Shown here: in pieces, positions 40,619-49,225 of the stretch
Layout: every line of letters starts with the position of its first letter
How positions within the stretch are numbered: position 1 is the stretch's first letter
Origin: DASRIA01 sp963724065
GTDB taxonomy: Bacteria; Actinomycetota; Thermoleophilia; Solirubrobacterales; JBBDJG01
Assembly (NCBI GenBank): GCA_963724065.1
Contig: CAVRTB010000004.1
Span: forward strand, 1-64,000
Direction: 5' to 3'
Length of the DNA stretch: 64,000 nt
Notes under the pieces: generated by a model
Seen by the model: the letters and a program-made list of their open reading frames with translations, nothing else
What the model was told of the DNA's origin: nothing
Databases searched by the model: none
Made by a program: the position numbers and the translations under genes

Positions 40619-42036
40619 GCGACCTGCTCGAGCAGTCCGCAGCCCACATGGCGACGGCCGTGCGCCGTGGCGAGATCAGCCCCGTCGAGCTGGTCCAGGC
40701 CCACATCGACCGCGCCGAGCAGCGCAGAGACCTGAACATCGTCGTGCTCCCGCGCTACGAGGAGGCGCTCGAGGAGGCGCGCGAGGCCGAGCGCGCGATC
40801 GCCGGCGGCGGACCGACGGGCGCGCTGAACGGGGTCCCGTTCACCGCCAAGGAGTGCATCGAGGTCGAGGGCATGCCCTGCTGCGACGCGTCGCCGATCT
40901 TCGAGGGCAACGTCTCGACGAAGGACGCGACCGTGGTGCGCAACCTGCGCGACGTCGGCGCGATCCTGATCGGCAAGACGAACATCCCCGAGTTCGCGTT
41001 CCACTACGACTCCAACAACCTGGTCTACGGGGCCACCCGCAATCCGCACGATCCGGAGCGCTCGGTCGGAGGTTCGTCCGGCGGCGAGGGCGCCGCGCTC
41101 GCGACGGGCATCACGCCGATCGGCGTCGGCTCCGACTACGGCGGCTCGATCCGCGTGCCGGCGCATTTCAACGGCGTCACGGGGTTGAAGCCGGGCCGCT
41201 GGGTCGTCCCCTACGGCGGGCACTTCCCGCCCGCGCAGGCGATGTCGATCCAGCTGTGGTCGGAGATCGGCCCGATGGCGCGCTACGTCGAGGACCTCCA
41301 GCTGCTCCTGCCGATCTTCGCCCAGCCGGACCCCACCACCGATCCGGATGTCGCGCCGCACCGCGTCGAGCCAAACCAGCCCGAGAGCCTGCGGGTGGCG
41401 ATCTTCGACGAGGACGGCATCTGCCCGGTCGATCCCTCGATCCGCGACGCCGTGAGGCAGGCGGGCCGAGCGCTCGAGGAGGCGGGGCACGAGGTCGTCG
41501 AGGAGCGCCCGCCCAACCAGGCCGAGGTGCGCGAGGTGTTCGAGACGATCGCCCTGGCCGAGGTGACAGCGCTGCTGTGGCCGGTGATCGAGCCCCGCGA
41601 GGCGGAGCTGTCGCCTCAGATCCGGCGGCTGCTGCGCCGGCGCGAGACCCTCGATGTCGACCTTCCGACCTACGCCGGGATGCTCGCGCACCGACTCGAG
41701 CTGGAGCGCGCCGCGAATGCCTGGCTCGAGACCAACCACATCGCGGTGTGCCCGATCTCGGCGACGGCCGCCTTCGCGATCGGGACCGAGACGCTGGAGA
41801 TCGAGGGACGCGAGTACGAGGAGATCGACCTGTTCTCGATGTCCACGTACGTGAACGCGATGAGCCTCCCGGCCGCCGCCGTGCCCGTCGGCCGCACCCC
41901 GGAGGGCCTGCCGATCGGCGTCCAGGTGATCGGCCGCCGCTACCGCGAGATGGAGGTCCTGGCGGTCGCCCGCGAGCTCGAGCAGGCACTCGGCGGGTGG
42001 ATCAAGCCGGATCTCGCGACGCGCACGCCTGCGTAG
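40615..42036 (+). CDS. Amidase-signature family hydrolase 2 (473 aa)
   Basis: Second amidase-signature protein, clearly homologous to but diverged from the first. Lysine in PFTAKECIEV, loop VGGSSGGEGAALATG, nucleophile in SDYGGSIRVPAHFNG. GTG start overlapping the upstream stop, so the two are translated together and may form a hetero-oligomer or act on related substrates. It has the longer FETIALAEVTALLWP insert typical of fatty-acid-amide-hydrolase-like members. It converges with the propeller-protein gene 10 bases away. Confidence 0.88.
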   Translation: MSDLLEQSAAHMATAVRRGEISPVELVQAHIDRAEQRRDLNIVVLPRYEEALEEAREAERAIAGGGPTGALNGVPFTAKECIEVEGMPCCDASPIFEGNVSTKDATVVRNLRDVGAILIGKTNIPEFAFHYDSNNLVYGATRNPHDPERSVGGSSGGEGAALATGITPIGVGSDYGGSIRVPAHFNGVTGLKPGRWVVPYGGHFPPAQAMSIQLWSEIGPMARYVEDLQLLLPIFAQPDPTTDPDVAPHRVEPNQPESLRVAIFDEDGICPVDPSIRDAVRQAGRALEEAGHEVVEERPPNQAEVREVFETIALAEVTALLWPVIEPREAELSPQIRRLLRRRETLDVDLPTYAGMLAHRLELERAANAWLETNHIAVCPISATAAFAIGTETLEIEGREYEEIDLFSMSTYVNAMSLPAAAVPVGRTPEGLPIGVQVIGRRYREMEVLAVARELEQALGGWIKPDLATRTPA

Positions 42037-42046
42037 CGATCCGAGG

Positions 42047-43570
42047 CTACGGAACGAACACGCCCTGCACAGCGAGCGGCGCGTTGTCGTCGCGCGTGTC
42101 GACGTAGCCGTCGTCGCCGCCGTCGTAGACCGTGATCTTGTCCAGCTCCACCACAGCCCGCTCGCCGCTGAGGCCCGTGAGCGCCTCGAAGGAGGTCTGC
42201 ACCGAGCACGTCGAGCCAAGGGCCGGGTCCGCCGTCGGCTGGCACGGCAGGTCGACGTGCAGCGGACTGTCGAAGTAGTTCGGCTTGACGATTGTCCCGT
42301 TCAAGAGCCGCTGCGGGCTGTTCGCATCGTCGGTGACCTGCGGGATCAGCGTCAGGTCGAGCGCGCCGGGGGCATCGGCGCCATCGGCAAGTCGTTTCAC
42401 GTCGGAGAGCGACGCCGTGACGCGTGCCTCCCAAGTGCTGTCCGGCAGGGGAACCACCGACAGCCGCACGTGCCCGATGGACGTCGTGCCCACGGTCGCA
42501 GAGCGGCCGGTGGCCGCCGGTGGGTTGCATGAACCAAACGCAAGCGGCGGCCCGTGTGTCCGGTTCGGCGCCGTGCACTCCTCGAACGCCGGCACGAGCG
42601 GGGTGCGCAACGGCGTCGCGCCCTTCGGCCGCGGGTAGCCCTCCGGACCGGCCTGCCAATCAGGCGCGGACTCGAACCCCGGGGTGTCCGTCAGCTCAGT
42701 CACGCCGGTGCCGTCGATGTTCATCACGTAGAGGTCGCTGTCGCCGTCCCGATCGGACGTGAACACGATCTTCGTGCCGTTCGGAGAGACGTCAGGATCT
42801 TTGTCGTTTGCCGGATGGTCTGTTAGGCGTGTCTGAACGCTGCCGTTCTCGTCCGTGATATAGATCTCGGAGTTGCCGTCGCGGTTGCTCTCGAACGCCA
42901 CCGTCCCGTCCGGTGACCAGCTCGGTGCGAGGTTGTCGGCCGCGACGAACTCCGTCAGGTCATGGCCATCGGTGTTGTTGGCCCGCATGCGGTGGATGTG
43001 GAAGTGTCCGGAGGCATTCTGTTTTACGTACGTGATCTGCGGGTTGGTGATGCTCGGCGACCAGTCCGGCCAGAACCCCTCACGCATGAAGATGGGGTCG
43101 CTCCCATCCGCATCGATCCGCCACAGGCCAGGCAGGGAGAAGTGCGCCCCCGATATGGCGGCATACGCAAGATCGGTGCCGTCCGCCGACCAGGTCGGGG
43201 TGGAGGCCGAGCCGCCCTCGGCCGTGATGAACTGAGCTCCGGACCCGTCGGCCTGGGACGTGCAGATGCCGGATCCGCCCGTCTGCTCCGGCCAGCACTG
43301 GAACGCCAGCATGTTGCCCGCGGGCGACCAGGCAGGATCGTCCGACGCGAAGAAACCGGTGGTTACAGGCGCATCACCCGAGCCATCCGGATTGATCACA
43401 CGGATCTGCAGGGGCTGGCCGCCCCCGTCGATGTAGGAGTAGGCGATCTTGCCGTTCGCCCCCGGCGCCGTGGCACCCGCGCCCGGCGGTAGAACGTGGA
43501 TCAGCGCTACCGCCGCCATGAGCGGCATGCCGCCCAATCGCAACCATCTGCTGCGACCCGATCCGGACAT
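42047..43570 (-). CDS. Secreted TolB-type beta-propeller protein with the shared C-terminal module (507 aa)
   Basis: Signal peptide to about residue 33. Residues about 38-305 hold six WD40-like/PD40 blades such as DPAWSPAGNMLAF, TPTWSADGTDLAY, APSWSPDGTVAFESNRDG and DPDVSPNGTKIVFTSDRDG, the TolB-propeller type that binds peptides or polysaccharides. From about 311 to the end comes the module also found in the three hydrolases: GYPRPKGATPLR, CTAPNRTHGPPLAFGSC, DLPCQP, VYDGGDDG and the terminal AVQGVFVP. No catalytic residues are apparent. It lies between dapB and the amidase pair, an accessory insertion in the dap cluster. Confidence 0.85.
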   Translation of the reverse strand: MSGSGRSRWLRLGGMPLMAAVALIHVLPPGAGATAPGANGKIAYSYIDGGGQPLQIRVINPDGSGDAPVTTGFFASDDPAWSPAGNMLAFQCWPEQTGGSGICTSQADGSGAQFITAEGGSASTPTWSADGTDLAYAAISGAHFSLPGLWRIDADGSDPIFMREGFWPDWSPSITNPQITYVKQNASGHFHIHRMRANNTDGHDLTEFVAADNLAPSWSPDGTVAFESNRDGNSEIYITDENGSVQTRLTDHPANDKDPDVSPNGTKIVFTSDRDGDSDLYVMNIDGTGVTELTDTPGFESAPDWQAGPEGYPRPKGATPLRTPLVPAFEECTAPNRTHGPPLAFGSCNPPAATGRSATVGTTSIGHVRLSVVPLPDSTWEARVTASLSDVKRLADGADAPGALDLTLIPQVTDDANSPQRLLNGTIVKPNYFDSPLHVDLPCQPTADPALGSTCSVQTSFEALTGLSGERAVVELDKITVYDGGDDGYVDTRDDNAPLAVQGVFVP

Positions 43571-43601
43571 CCTCCCGTCCTCTCTATCGCTCAGCAGACG
43601 C

Positions 43602-44279
43602 TTATATCACATGCTCGAGCCCCACGACCAAACCGTCGATCGCGGGCACCTTGCGCACGGCCAGCAGCACGCCCGGCATGAACGACTCGCGCGAGGTGGT
43701 GTCGTGGCGCACCGACAGCGTCTGGCCGAGGCCGCCGAAGATCACTTCCTGACTCGCGACCAGCCCGGGCAGGCGCACGCTGTGGATCGGCGGCTCCCGG
43801 CGCCCGCCGGCGGCCCCGATCAGATCGGCCGTGCGCTGCGCGGTGCCGGACGGGGCATCGAGCTTCGCCTCGTGGTGCAGCTCGATGATCTCGCAGTCGG
43901 GCATGTGCGGCGCGATCAGCTTCGCGGCTTCCATCATCAGGACCGCGCCGATCGCGAAGTTCGGCGCGATCAGGCAGTTCCCGGCGGAGCGTTCGGCGTC
44001 CGCACGCAACGCCTCGACCTGCTCGGGCGCGAGCCCCGTCGTCCCCACCACGACGTGCGTGCCGTGCTCGAGGCAGAGGCGCGCGTTGTCGAAGACCGTC
44101 GACGGCACGGTGAAGTCGACGACGACGTCGGGCTTCGCGCTCGTGAGAGCGTGCTCGAGGGTGACGCCGAGCTCGGGATCAGCGCGCTCGACGAGCTCCA
44201 TGTCGCCTGCGTCGTCGACGGCCGTGCACACCGTCGCGCCCATGCGCCCCGCGGCACCCGAGACCGCGACGCGGATCAC
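43602..44279 (-). CDS. dapB: 4-hydroxy-tetrahydrodipicolinate reductase (225 aa)
   Basis: NAD(P)H-dependent second step of the DAP pathway. The Rossmann motif is AVSGAAGRMGATV. The substrate/catalytic region is ELHHEAKLDAPSGTA, and GTTGL and NFAIGAVLMM also match. Slightly short for the family (usually 240-270) but all motifs are present. GTG start overlapping the M16 peptidase stop (GTGA). Confidence 0.92.
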   Translation of the reverse strand: MIRVAVSGAAGRMGATVCTAVDDAGDMELVERADPELGVTLEHALTSAKPDVVVDFTVPSTVFDNARLCLEHGTHVVVGTTGLAPEQVEALRADAERSAGNCLIAPNFAIGAVLMMEAAKLIAPHMPDCEIIELHHEAKLDAPSGTAQRTADLIGAAGGRREPPIHSVRLPGLVASQEVIFGGLGQTLSVRHDTTSRESFMPGVLLAVRKVPAIDGLVVGLEHVI

Positions 44280-45559
44280 GCCGCGTCTGAGAGCTCGGCG
44301 CCCACGGGCGCCAGGGCACTGCGGAAGAGGCTCTCGTCGCGGCCGATGCCTGCGACGGACATCCCGCCCGGTGGATACAGCTCGCCCGCGAGCCGCTCGA
44401 CGTCCTCGCGCGTGACCGCCTCGAGGCGCTCGATCGTCTCGTCGAGAGTCAGGAGCGGGGTCCCCATCACGACCGACCGGCCGAGCCGGTTCATGCGCGC
44501 GCCCGTCGACTCCATCGAGAGCGCGAGGCGTCCCTTGACGTGTTCGCGCGCGCGGCGCAGCTCATCCTCGCCGACCTGCTCGCCGCGCACGCGGTCCAAC
44601 TCGCGGCCGATGATGTCGAGGGCCTCGACGACGTTGTCCTCGCGCGTGCCGACGTAGATGCCGACCTGGCCCGTGTCCTGGTACTGGCTCGCCCAGGAGT
44701 AGACCGAGTAGGCGAGACCGCGCTTCTCGCGCACCTCCTGGAACAGCCTCGACGAGGTCGACCCGCCGAGGATCGTGTCCAGGATCGACAGGGCGAACCG
44801 GCGATCGTCGTTGCGCGCGATGCCTTCCCCTCCGATGCAGATGTGGTACTGCTCGGTCTCCTTCGCGTGGAAGGAGGCGAGCGGCTCGCGCCGGCGCGGC
44901 GCCGGATCCGGAGCACGCAGCGCGCCGTTCTTGGAGAGCTCCAGCCAGCGTCCGGCGAGCGCCTCGACCGCGCCGTGCTCCACGTTGCCCGCCGCCGCGA
45001 CGACGATCGCGCCGGGCAGGTAGCGGGCGTGGTGGTAGGCCGAGACGGTGTCGACGTTCAGCGACGAGATCACCTCACCGCGGCCGATCACCGGCCTGCC
45101 GAGCGGATGGTCGCCGAAGACCGCGGTCGAGAGCACGTCGTGGACCTTGTCCTGGGGCTCGTCCTCGTACATCGCGATCTCCTCGAGCACGACCTCGCGC
45201 TCGGACTCGAGGTCTGCGTAGGTCGTGCGCAGGAGCATGTCGCCCATCACCTGGAATGCACGCTCGAGGTGCTCGTCGAGGAAGTGCGCGTGGAGGACTG
45301 TCGCCTCCTTGCTGGTCGCGGCGTTGAGGTCCGCGCCGAGCCCGTCGAAGACCTGAGCGATCTGCTCGGCGCTCAGCTCGTCGGTGCCCTTGAACAGCAT
45401 GTGCTCGAGGAAGTGCGAGATGCCCGCCTGCTCGCGCCCCTCGTCACGGGAGCCCACGCGCACCCACATTCCGAGCGCGATCGAGCGCACGGACGGAACG
45501 CGCTCGGTTACGACCCGGAGGCCCGACTCGAGCTGGGTGAGCGTGTGCTCCTGGGACAA
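44276..45559 (-). CDS. M16 family zinc metallopeptidase (427 aa)
   Basis: Pitrilysin/processing-peptidase-like protein. The inverted zinc motif HFLEHMLFKG (HxxEH) sits in the N-terminal domain, with the downstream zinc-ligand glutamate in EREVVLEEIAMYEDEP. The second, inactive-type domain has EKRGLAYSVYSW. Residues up to the TTG start were excluded because the upstream open frame crosses the pnp stop. Order pnp-M16 peptidase-dapB is conserved in actinobacteria. Substrate is unknown; it may degrade peptides in the cytoplasm. Confidence 0.88.
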   Translation of the reverse strand: MSQEHTLTQLESGLRVVTERVPSVRSIALGMWVRVGSRDEGREQAGISHFLEHMLFKGTDELSAEQIAQVFDGLGADLNAATSKEATVLHAHFLDEHLERAFQVMGDMLLRTTYADLESEREVVLEEIAMYEDEPQDKVHDVLSTAVFGDHPLGRPVIGRGEVISSLNVDTVSAYHHARYLPGAIVVAAAGNVEHGAVEALAGRWLELSKNGALRAPDPAPRRREPLASFHAKETEQYHICIGGEGIARNDDRRFALSILDTILGGSTSSRLFQEVREKRGLAYSVYSWASQYQDTGQVGIYVGTREDNVVEALDIIGRELDRVRGEQVGEDELRRAREHVKGRLALSMESTGARMNRLGRSVVMGTPLLTLDETIERLEAVTREDVERLAGELYPPGGMSVAGIGRDESLFRSALAPVGAELSDAA

Positions 45560-45611
45560 CGTGCTAGATCGTCGGTTCCACTGCCGCGTGCGTGGTGGTG
45601 GGATCGACCAT

Positions 45612-47876
45612 CTAGTCGCGGCGCTCGCGCGAGCCGCCCCGGTCACGGCCGCCCCGGTCACGGCCGCCGCGGTCGCGGTCCCGTGGGCCACGATCGCGGT
45701 CGCGGCCGCCGGACGGCCGGCCGCCGTTGCCGCCGGTGCCGATCTGGGACAGCTCCTCGACGGTCTTCTCGGCGATCTCGGGGTCGTCGGCCAGCCGCAG
45801 CCCGATGCGCCCGCGCTCCTTGTTGAGCTCGACCACCCGGACCGTCACCTGGTCGCCGCGGTTGACGACTGCCTCGACCGACTCGGCTCTGCCGCCGGGG
45901 ACGAGGTTGGATATGTGGAGCAGGCCGTCGGTGCCCTTGCTGAGTTCGACGAACGCTCCGAACGTGGTGGTCTTCACGACCTTGCCGGTGAACACCTCGC
46001 CGAGCTCGACGTCCTTCGTCATCTGGCGGATGGCCTCGACGCAGGCGTCGCCCTTCTCGCCGTTCACCGCGTAGACGAGCACCATGCCGGTGTCGTCGAC
46101 GTCGATCTGCGCCTCGTACTCGTCGGACAGGGCGCGGATCGTCTCGCCGCCCTTCCCGATCACGGTGCCGATCTTCTCCGGGTCGATCTGGATCGAGGTG
46201 ATGCGCGGAGCGTGCGGGCTGAGCTCGCCGCGGGTCTCCGCGATCGTCTCCTCCATCTTCTCGAGGATGTGCGTGCGGCCCGCGTGAGCCTGATCCAGCG
46301 CGTCCTTGAGGATCTCGAACGTGACGCCCGTGATCTTGATGTCCATCTGGAGCGCCGTGATGCCGTCAGGGGTGCCGGCGACCTTGAAGTCCATGTCGCC
46401 CAAGTGGTCCTCGACACCGGCAATGTCCGAGAGGATGACGTAGTCATCCCCTTCCTTTATGAGGCCCATCGCGATCCCCGCGACCGGCCGCTTGATGTTC
46501 ACGCCGGCGTCCATCAGGGACAGCGTCGAGCCGCACACCGACGCCATCGACGACGACCCGTTGGACTCGAGGATGTCGGACACGACGCGGATCGTGTAGG
46601 GGAAATCCTCCTGCGAGGGGATCATCGGCAGCAGCGCCCGCTCGGCGAGCGCACCGTGGCCGATGTCACGCCGCTTCGGGCCGCGCATGAAGCCCGCCTC
46701 CCCGACCGAGAACGGCGGGAAGTTGTAGTGGTGGAAGTAACGCTTGGCCGTCTCGAGGCCGAGTGTGTCCAGGCGCTGCTCCTCGCGGGTCGTGCCGAGC
46801 GTCGCGACCGTGTAGGCCTGGGTCTGGCCGCGTGTGAAGATCGCCGAGCCGTGGGTGCGGGGGGCGATCCCGACCTCGGCCCAGATGTCGCGGACCTCGT
46901 CGGCGCGGCGGCCGTCGGGCCGGCGCTTGTCGATCGCGATCCGCCGGCGGATGATCTCCTTTTCGAGCTTGTCGAACGCACCCTGCACCGCGGCCCGGCG
47001 CTCCGGGTCAGCCGCCTCGTCGTCCACCATGGCGTACTTGTTGAGCACGTCCTCCTCGACCGCCTTCGTCGCGTCCTGGCGCTCGAGCTTGTCCTCGACC
47101 TGCGTCGCGCGCTCGAGCTCGGCCCCGTGTGAGGAGCGAATCTCTTCGAGCAGTCCCTCGTCGACCTTGGGCTCGTCGACCGTGGTCTTGGTCTTCCCGA
47201 CCTTCTCGGCCAGCTCGAGCTGAGCGGCACAGAGGCGCTTGATCTCGTCGTGCGCGATCTCGAGCGCGTCGAGCAGCTCGGCCTCGGTGATCTCGTTGGC
47301 ACCGGCCTCGACCATCAGGATCGCGTCGGCGGTGCCGGCGACGACCAGGTCGAGCTCCGACTCCGGCATGTCGGCCTCCGAGGGGTTCACCACGAACTTG
47401 CCCTCGAGCTTGCCGATCCGGACCGCGCCCATCTGCGTCGGGAACGGGATGTCGGACAGCGCGAGCGCCGCGGAGGCGCCGTTCATCGCGAGGATGTCGT
47501 AAGGGACGACGTGGTCGACGCACATCGGGACCGCGACGATCTGGGTCTCGATGTGCCAGCCCTTCGGGAACAGCGGCCGGATCGGCCGGTCGATCATGCG
47601 CGCGGTGAGAATGCCCTTCTCGGAGGGGCGCCCCTCTCGCTTGAAGAAGCTGCCGGGGATCTTGCCGGCGGCATACATGCGCTCCTCGACGTCCACGGTC
47701 AGGGGCAGGAAGTCCACGTCACGCGGCCTGCCCGCCGTTGCGGTGCAGAGCACCATCGTGTCGCCCGCGCGGACGACGACCGAGCCACCCGCCTGCTTGG
47801 CAAGCTTGCCGGTCTCAAAGCTGATCTCGGTGCCCGCGACGTCGACCGACGTACGGTGAACGGGAGGAGGACTCAT
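45612..47876 (-). CDS. pnp: Polynucleotide phosphorylase (754 aa)
   Basis: 3'-5' phosphorolytic exoribonuclease. Two RNase PH domains (GDTMVLCTATAGRPRD; FFKREGRPSEKG; RDIGHGALAERAL; ESNGSSSMASVCG) flank the alpha-helical linker. KH (IGTVIGKGGETIRALS) and S1 (GEVFTGKVVKTTTFGAFVEL) domains follow. The C-terminus is an Arg/Gly/Asp-rich repeat tail (RDRGG units) encoded by near-tandem GCCGCCCCGGTCACG repeats. Start with GAAAGGAA three bases before the ATG. A 6-bp hairpin stands just upstream of this ribosome binding site. Confidence 0.95.
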   Translation of the reverse strand: MSPPPVHRTSVDVAGTEISFETGKLAKQAGGSVVVRAGDTMVLCTATAGRPRDVDFLPLTVDVEERMYAAGKIPGSFFKREGRPSEKGILTARMIDRPIRPLFPKGWHIETQIVAVPMCVDHVVPYDILAMNGASAALALSDIPFPTQMGAVRIGKLEGKFVVNPSEADMPESELDLVVAGTADAILMVEAGANEITEAELLDALEIAHDEIKRLCAAQLELAEKVGKTKTTVDEPKVDEGLLEEIRSSHGAELERATQVEDKLERQDATKAVEEDVLNKYAMVDDEAADPERRAAVQGAFDKLEKEIIRRRIAIDKRRPDGRRADEVRDIWAEVGIAPRTHGSAIFTRGQTQAYTVATLGTTREEQRLDTLGLETAKRYFHHYNFPPFSVGEAGFMRGPKRRDIGHGALAERALLPMIPSQEDFPYTIRVVSDILESNGSSSMASVCGSTLSLMDAGVNIKRPVAGIAMGLIKEGDDYVILSDIAGVEDHLGDMDFKVAGTPDGITALQMDIKITGVTFEILKDALDQAHAGRTHILEKMEETIAETRGELSPHAPRITSIQIDPEKIGTVIGKGGETIRALSDEYEAQIDVDDTGMVLVYAVNGEKGDACVEAIRQMTKDVELGEVFTGKVVKTTTFGAFVELSKGTDGLLHISNLVPGGRAESVEAVVNRGDQVTVRVVELNKERGRIGLRLADDPEIAEKTVEELSQIGTGGNGGRPSGGRDRDRGPRDRDRGGRDRGGRDRGGSRERRD

Positions 47877-47891
47877 GTACTTCCTTTCGTG

Positions 47892-47910
47892 GCAGCCTCC
47901 GGTTGGCTGC
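47892..47910 (-). promoter_or_regulatory. Hairpin next to the pnp ribosome binding site
   Basis: GCAGCC (47892-47897) pairs with GGCTGC (47905-47910), 7-nt loop, immediately 5' of the pnp Shine-Dalgarno in the rpsO-pnp gap. In enterobacteria a leader hairpin at this place is cut by RNase III and mediates pnp autoregulation; a similar role here is only a suggestion. Confidence 0.4.
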
Positions 47911-47978
47911 TCGGCGGTTGGGCTCTTCCGGAATTAGGGCCGAATGCTAGCAGCGGCCATCGACTCGATCCGGGCCCT

Positions 47979-48248
47979 TTAGCGGCGCAGGCCCAGCTCC
48001 TGGACGATCGACCGATACCGGTCCACGTCCTGCCTGTTGAGGTAGTTCAACAAGCGCCTGCGCTGTCCTACCAGCATCAGCAGGCCGCGGCGAGAGTGGT
48101 GGTCCTTGCGGTGCGCGCGCAGGTGCTCCGTGAGCTCGTTGATGCGCGCGGTCAGCAATGCGACCTGGACCTCGGGGGACCCGGTGTCGCCCTCGTGCGC
48201 GGCGAACTTCCGGATCAGCTCGGTCTTTGCCTCTTTGGTGAGAGTCAC
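47979..48248 (-). CDS. rpsO: Ribosomal protein S15 (89 aa)
   Basis: Small-subunit protein binding the 16S rRNA three-way junction. Full-length match: GSPEVQVALLTARINELTEHL, HRKDHHSRRGLLMLVGQRRRLLNYL. GTG start without Shine-Dalgarno; TACCTT ends 8 nt upstream. It stands between ribF and pnp as in most actinobacteria. Confidence 0.97.
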   Translation of the reverse strand: MTLTKEAKTELIRKFAAHEGDTGSPEVQVALLTARINELTEHLRAHRKDHHSRRGLLMLVGQRRRLLNYLNRQDVDRYRSIVQELGLRR

Positions 48249-48256
48249 GGCGAAGG

Positions 48257-48262
48257 AAGGTA
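48257..48262 (-). promoter_or_regulatory. Candidate -10 element (TACCTT) before rpsO
   Basis: Minus-strand TACCTT ends 8 nt before the rpsO GTG and lies in the short gap after ribF. No ribosome binding site is visible, which fits a leaderless rpsO message. Confidence 0.35.
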
Positions 48263-48266
48263 GCAG

Positions 48267-49196
48267 CTAGCGACTGGCGATCCGCGCCACCTGCTCGACG
48301 TCGTCTCTCATCTGCCGCTGGAGGTCCTGCGGGGACTCGAACTTCACCTCGTCCCGCAGGCGCTCCAAAAATGAGAGGCGCAGCCGGCGGCCATAGAGGT
48401 CGCCCGCCCACCCGATCAGGTGGGCCTCCACCCTCAAATCGCCCGCGTCTTCGAACGTCGGCCGCACGCCGATGCTGACGGCCGCCGCGGCCTCCTCATT
48501 CTCCTCACCATCGACGCGAGCGGTCGCGGCGTAGATGCCGGCGGCGGGGATCACGAAGCCCGCCGGAGTCTCGAGGTTCGCGGTCCGCATGTCGAGCTCG
48601 CGCCCGCGTGCGTCACCCGCGACCACGCTCCCCTCCATGCGATATGGCGCTCCGAGCAGGTCGGCCGCGGCGGCGACGTCGCCCGCCGTCACGAGGTCCC
48701 TGATCCGGCTCGACGAGACCGGCTCGTCCCCGTGCTCGACGAGCGGCACGATGTCCGTCCCGAACTCCGGGCTGGCCTCGAGCAGGGCGACGTCGCCGCG
48801 CGCCTCGTGACCGAAGCGGAAGTTGGAGCCCACGCTCAGGTGCCGCGTTCCGATCACCCCGACGAGCACGTCGCCGACGAAGGCCCCGGGTGACATGCGC
48901 GATAGCTCCGGCGTGAAGGGGATCGCGAGCAGCTCGCGCGCGCCCAGGGCGCCGGCAAGCTCGGCCTTCGCGCTGGTGTCGGTCAGCCTCAGCGGAGCGT
49001 CGTCCGGGCGCAGCACCTCGAGCGGATGCGGGTCGAAGGTCACGACCATCACGCGCAGCCCCTGCTCGCCTCCGCGTTCCACCGCGGTGCCGATCACCCG
49101 CCTGTGCCCGCGGTGCACGCCGTCGAACGTGCCCAGGGCGATCGACCGGCCCTCCGGGGCGACCGGGACCTCCGCGAGCGACCTGTAGACGTCCAT
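48267..49196 (-). CDS. ribF: Bifunctional riboflavin kinase/FAD synthetase (309 aa)
   Basis: Makes FMN and FAD from riboflavin. The N-terminal nucleotidyltransferase domain has ALGTFDGVHRGHRRVI, VTFDPHPLEVLRP and SSSRIRDLVTAGD. The C-terminal kinase domain has NLETPAGFVIPAAGIYA, SIGVRPTFED and FLERLRDEVKFES. TAGCCT ends 8 nt before the ATG and no Shine-Dalgarno is seen. It is separated from truB by one secreted-protein gene. Confidence 0.95.
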   Translation of the reverse strand: MDVYRSLAEVPVAPEGRSIALGTFDGVHRGHRRVIGTAVERGGEQGLRVMVVTFDPHPLEVLRPDDAPLRLTDTSAKAELAGALGARELLAIPFTPELSRMSPGAFVGDVLVGVIGTRHLSVGSNFRFGHEARGDVALLEASPEFGTDIVPLVEHGDEPVSSSRIRDLVTAGDVAAAADLLGAPYRMEGSVVAGDARGRELDMRTANLETPAGFVIPAAGIYAATARVDGEENEEAAAAVSIGVRPTFEDAGDLRVEAHLIGWAGDLYGRRLRLSFLERLRDEVKFESPQDLQRQMRDDVEQVARIASR

Positions 49197-49204
49197 CGAG
49201 GTGG

Positions 49205-49210
49205 AGGCTA
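49205..49210 (-). promoter_or_regulatory. Candidate -10 element (TAGCCT) before ribF
   Basis: Minus-strand TAGCCT ends 8 nt before the ribF ATG; same hexamer and nearly the same spacing as before the SDR and hydrolase-array genes. Confidence 0.4.
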
Positions 49211-49225
49211 GCTAGTACACGCGTC

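Noticed and set aside
40264..42219. 651-codon minus-strand frame opposite the second amidase
   Set aside because: Antisense shadow; the plus-strand amidase has all catalytic motifs and operon coupling.
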